A DNA stretch of 64,000 bases. Source: Rhyacichthys aspro (taxonomy: Eukaryota > Chordata > Actinopteri > Gobiiformes > Rhyacichthyidae). The stretch covers positions 10,930,169 to 10,994,168 of the forward strand of contig CM072153.1 of NCBI GenBank assembly GCA_036850595.1. The letters run 5' to 3'. The notes beneath the pieces were generated by a model, which saw nothing but the letters and a program-made list of their open reading frames with translations, was not told where the DNA came from and searched no databases. The stretch's first letter is position 1. Each line of letters starts with the position of its first letter. Shown in pieces: positions 61,801-64,000 of the stretch. The translations under genes were made by a program, and so were the position numbers.

Positions 61801-64000
61801 GATAAAGAATATGTACGGAGAAAAAGATGTGACATGCCATATTTTTGTCCAGATGAATTAGCGTTTTTTGATTGACCAGAGGTTGACGAAATTATTTTGA
61901 TCTGCAAAAGCCGCTAATAAAGCAAGAATATGCGTCATTTCACCTCAAAATATGGAGTCTGAAAGTCATACAAATTTCAGTTTCAAATTTGCTTATTTGA
62001 CTAAAAATAGGGAACCTCTTTCTGTAAAGACAAAAAAACACCTGGTTGAGAGATAGCTACTTAACCAAGCACACTACCCTTTCGTCAGAACACATCTCAT
62101 GCTATAAGCTGCACCTAAATATGAATTCATATATATGTCATTAACATTTTGTTTTAGCTGCACAGTATTGGTAGTACTGATCATAACTGTAATAATATTT
62201 TTGCTTTAATGATAATGGTTTTTTTTAATATATTGTGCACTGTCCTACTGGAAAAGTTATATTAAATACATGCATTAAACAGGGAGAAAGTGAACACACA
62301 GACAAAAGGGGCCTGTCCATGAGCTACTCTCATTCGTTCTTGTGGCTGCGTATGTGTCTTGCTGAGCCAACCGCTGGGCCAGCTGGTGATAACAGCACTT
62401 CTTCCTGGCGCTTCACTCATGTGCTCTCACCATCTGTGCCAAGTGGCCTGGGCCGCAGCATCATGTTACCCACACAACTGGAGACCCGAGGGCCATCTAC
62501 AGTAGATGCAGAGGTGAGGAGAGCAAAAAGAAGCCCAGCCTCTCTAGTGCAGACAAGGTGTGACCAAATGGCAGAATGTTCCTGGAAAGAAAACCCTCTG
62601 CGGGACGTGTAACATTTAGAAAACAAAAGCTGAGAGTGTTTTCGAATGTGTGAATGAGCCAAGAGGTGTTCAGTCAGGGACAAGATCCTGAGAGAGAAGG
62701 AGGAGACCACATGGTAATGCCAAGTTAAGCCATTTTTAGCTTTTTAGAGGCTGTATAGGGTCAGGACTGAACCAGCGTTTAAAATGCAAACTCAGTGACT
62801 GGTGAATGCTGACACAAAACAAATGAACATTGGACAATACAGACAAATTATCAATAACCTTTAAAAAGTTTTTGAAACCCTACATGTGCAGGAGAGCTTT
62901 GTATTTACATGCAAATTAAAACATTTAATCAATTACAATAATACAACTGCGATTTATATTAAAAGTGCTTTTGTCTTCTATCCGAGTACATTTTTTCCGT
63001 CACATTCTGTGCACCTGCTGTGTCCGTACATGAGGACAGGCCACTGACAGTTTAACAGTATGTCATAGAAATCAGGACGAGCTGTATTGTTACAAATCGC
63101 TGGTGTAGATGTCCTTCCATGACACCTGCACCAGCCAACTACTGCATGTAACATATGTCTTCTCCATGCACTAACCTGGTTGACATCAAAAGCCAGTTGA
63201 CTGATGTAGGGAAAGTATCTGAGAGTGAGAGTGGCATGTGGCTGGATGGTATCCTTGGGAAAGTTTGCAGCTCCTCTCCCACTTTCTGGATCTTAGTTGG
63301 GGACAAATACCACATGGAGCTGAGAGGAAGCCCGCCGGAGTGTGCAGCGCCACGAGCACACAGGAATGTTTCACTTCAAATGGAAAATGTTCACAGCTGT
63401 TGGTTGGGCTATTTCTCTTGCTGTTTCTCTATGTAACCGCTGCTCCTTCAGCGTGTAAGGAGCTTGTTGCCATGTCGCTGCACTGCTTTACGTATCATGT
63501 AGACCAGTATCTCTTCTCTTACGTATTAGGTCTCTTATAATGTGTACTCACCGGCACATGTGCTGCTTAAAGGTCCATTTAGAACCCAAACACATAGTTG
63601 GGGAAGTTTAAGTACATGCTTGTGTGGCATCTAAGTACCGGAAGCCATCGCCGACCCGCAAACAAAAATGACAACAACAACCACATCAAGCTGTCTGGCA
63701 TCTGAGGGTCTAGTTTGGCTTCAGTTGAGATGGATTGGAGGCTGTTGTGGCTGTAAATGAGCCTTGGCTCAACAGTTCTGTTTGTTAGCGGTTCAGCTTC
63801 CTTGCCACATTCACAATAGCTGTTTTATGCTGTGTGTTGTTCTTGATCGTATTGGCTTGCAGATTGTAGGGAAAAGAAGTAACCCATTTGCACTCAGGTG
63901 TAAAGCAAACAAACAGTTGCACACTTCCCAGCAGCAGCCTCATTCCCCGAGGGATGAAACAGGAGCAGGCGTCTGGTCAAGTCAGACTGCACGTGCACAT
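55863..64000. other. non-coding stretch, no gene seen
   Basis: No supported exon. GC-richer, stop-poor blocks at 56760-57000, 60365-60720 and 62330-62520 carry open frames on one or both strands. The last has a donor-like GCAGAG|GTGAGG, but no frame with matching borders and codon bias. A short (ATT)n run lies at 60165-60181, and an octamer-like ATGCAAAT near 62911. Confidence 0.4.

Noticed and set aside
1..64000. Bacterial-type systems (operons, CRISPR, phage, toxin-antitoxin)
   Set aside because: Intron-containing exons, CpG-depleted AT-rich DNA, vertebrate-type MITEs and microsatellites show this is eukaryotic DNA. No prokaryotic gene organisation is present.

Overview
The window looks like nuclear DNA of a ray-finned (teleost) fish. 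It is AT-rich and almost entirely non-coding. It has a CA microsatellite, many poly-A/T tracts and several short non-autonomous DNA transposons of hAT, PIF/Harbinger-like and pogo/Tigger-like type. A few short split exons carry GT-AG borders, and some CpG-rich first-exon regions stand out against CpG-poor surroundings. I see no operon, CRISPR array, phage, tRNA or rRNA gene. No protein was recognised by name, so all gene calls rest on splice signals, open frames and codon bias.

Layout. 1-390: right part of an internally deleted pogo/Tigger-like element. 6787-7593: two plus-strand exons, a stop codon and an AATAAA signal. 7633-9400: a possible minus-strand transcript, with a first exon at an ETS-type promoter, a complete 691-bp hAT MITE in its first intron and a second exon. 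13738-14663: a plus-strand promoter and first exon, with a 510-bp PIF/Harbinger-like MITE between paired CCAAT boxes and the exon. 18502-18566: two adjacent perfect palindromes. 20801-25480: a minus-strand gene with two convincing coding exons (23734-23860 and 20801-20988). It seems to share a CpG-rich bidirectional promoter at about 25.4-25.6 kb with a plus-strand first exon ending at 25641.

From 25642 to the end I find no convincing coding exon. This stretch may be the long first intron and flank of the plus-strand transcript. It holds two inversely oriented copies of a fold-back hAT-like MITE whose arms are 21-bp tandem arrays (28304-29014 and 29541-30191), a 397-bp hAT MITE (41465-41861), a possible decayed element (55290-55862), a GC-rich island (40560-41110) and several stretches that resemble conserved non-coding elements but cannot be confirmed without alignment.

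The most unusual feature is the fold-back MITE pair, where exact 21-bp arrays lie inside the termini of a hAT-like element. Next come the MITE that appears to split a promoter, and the unnamed minus-strand gene at the bidirectional promoter. Nothing here supports a defence, biosynthetic or other multi-gene system.
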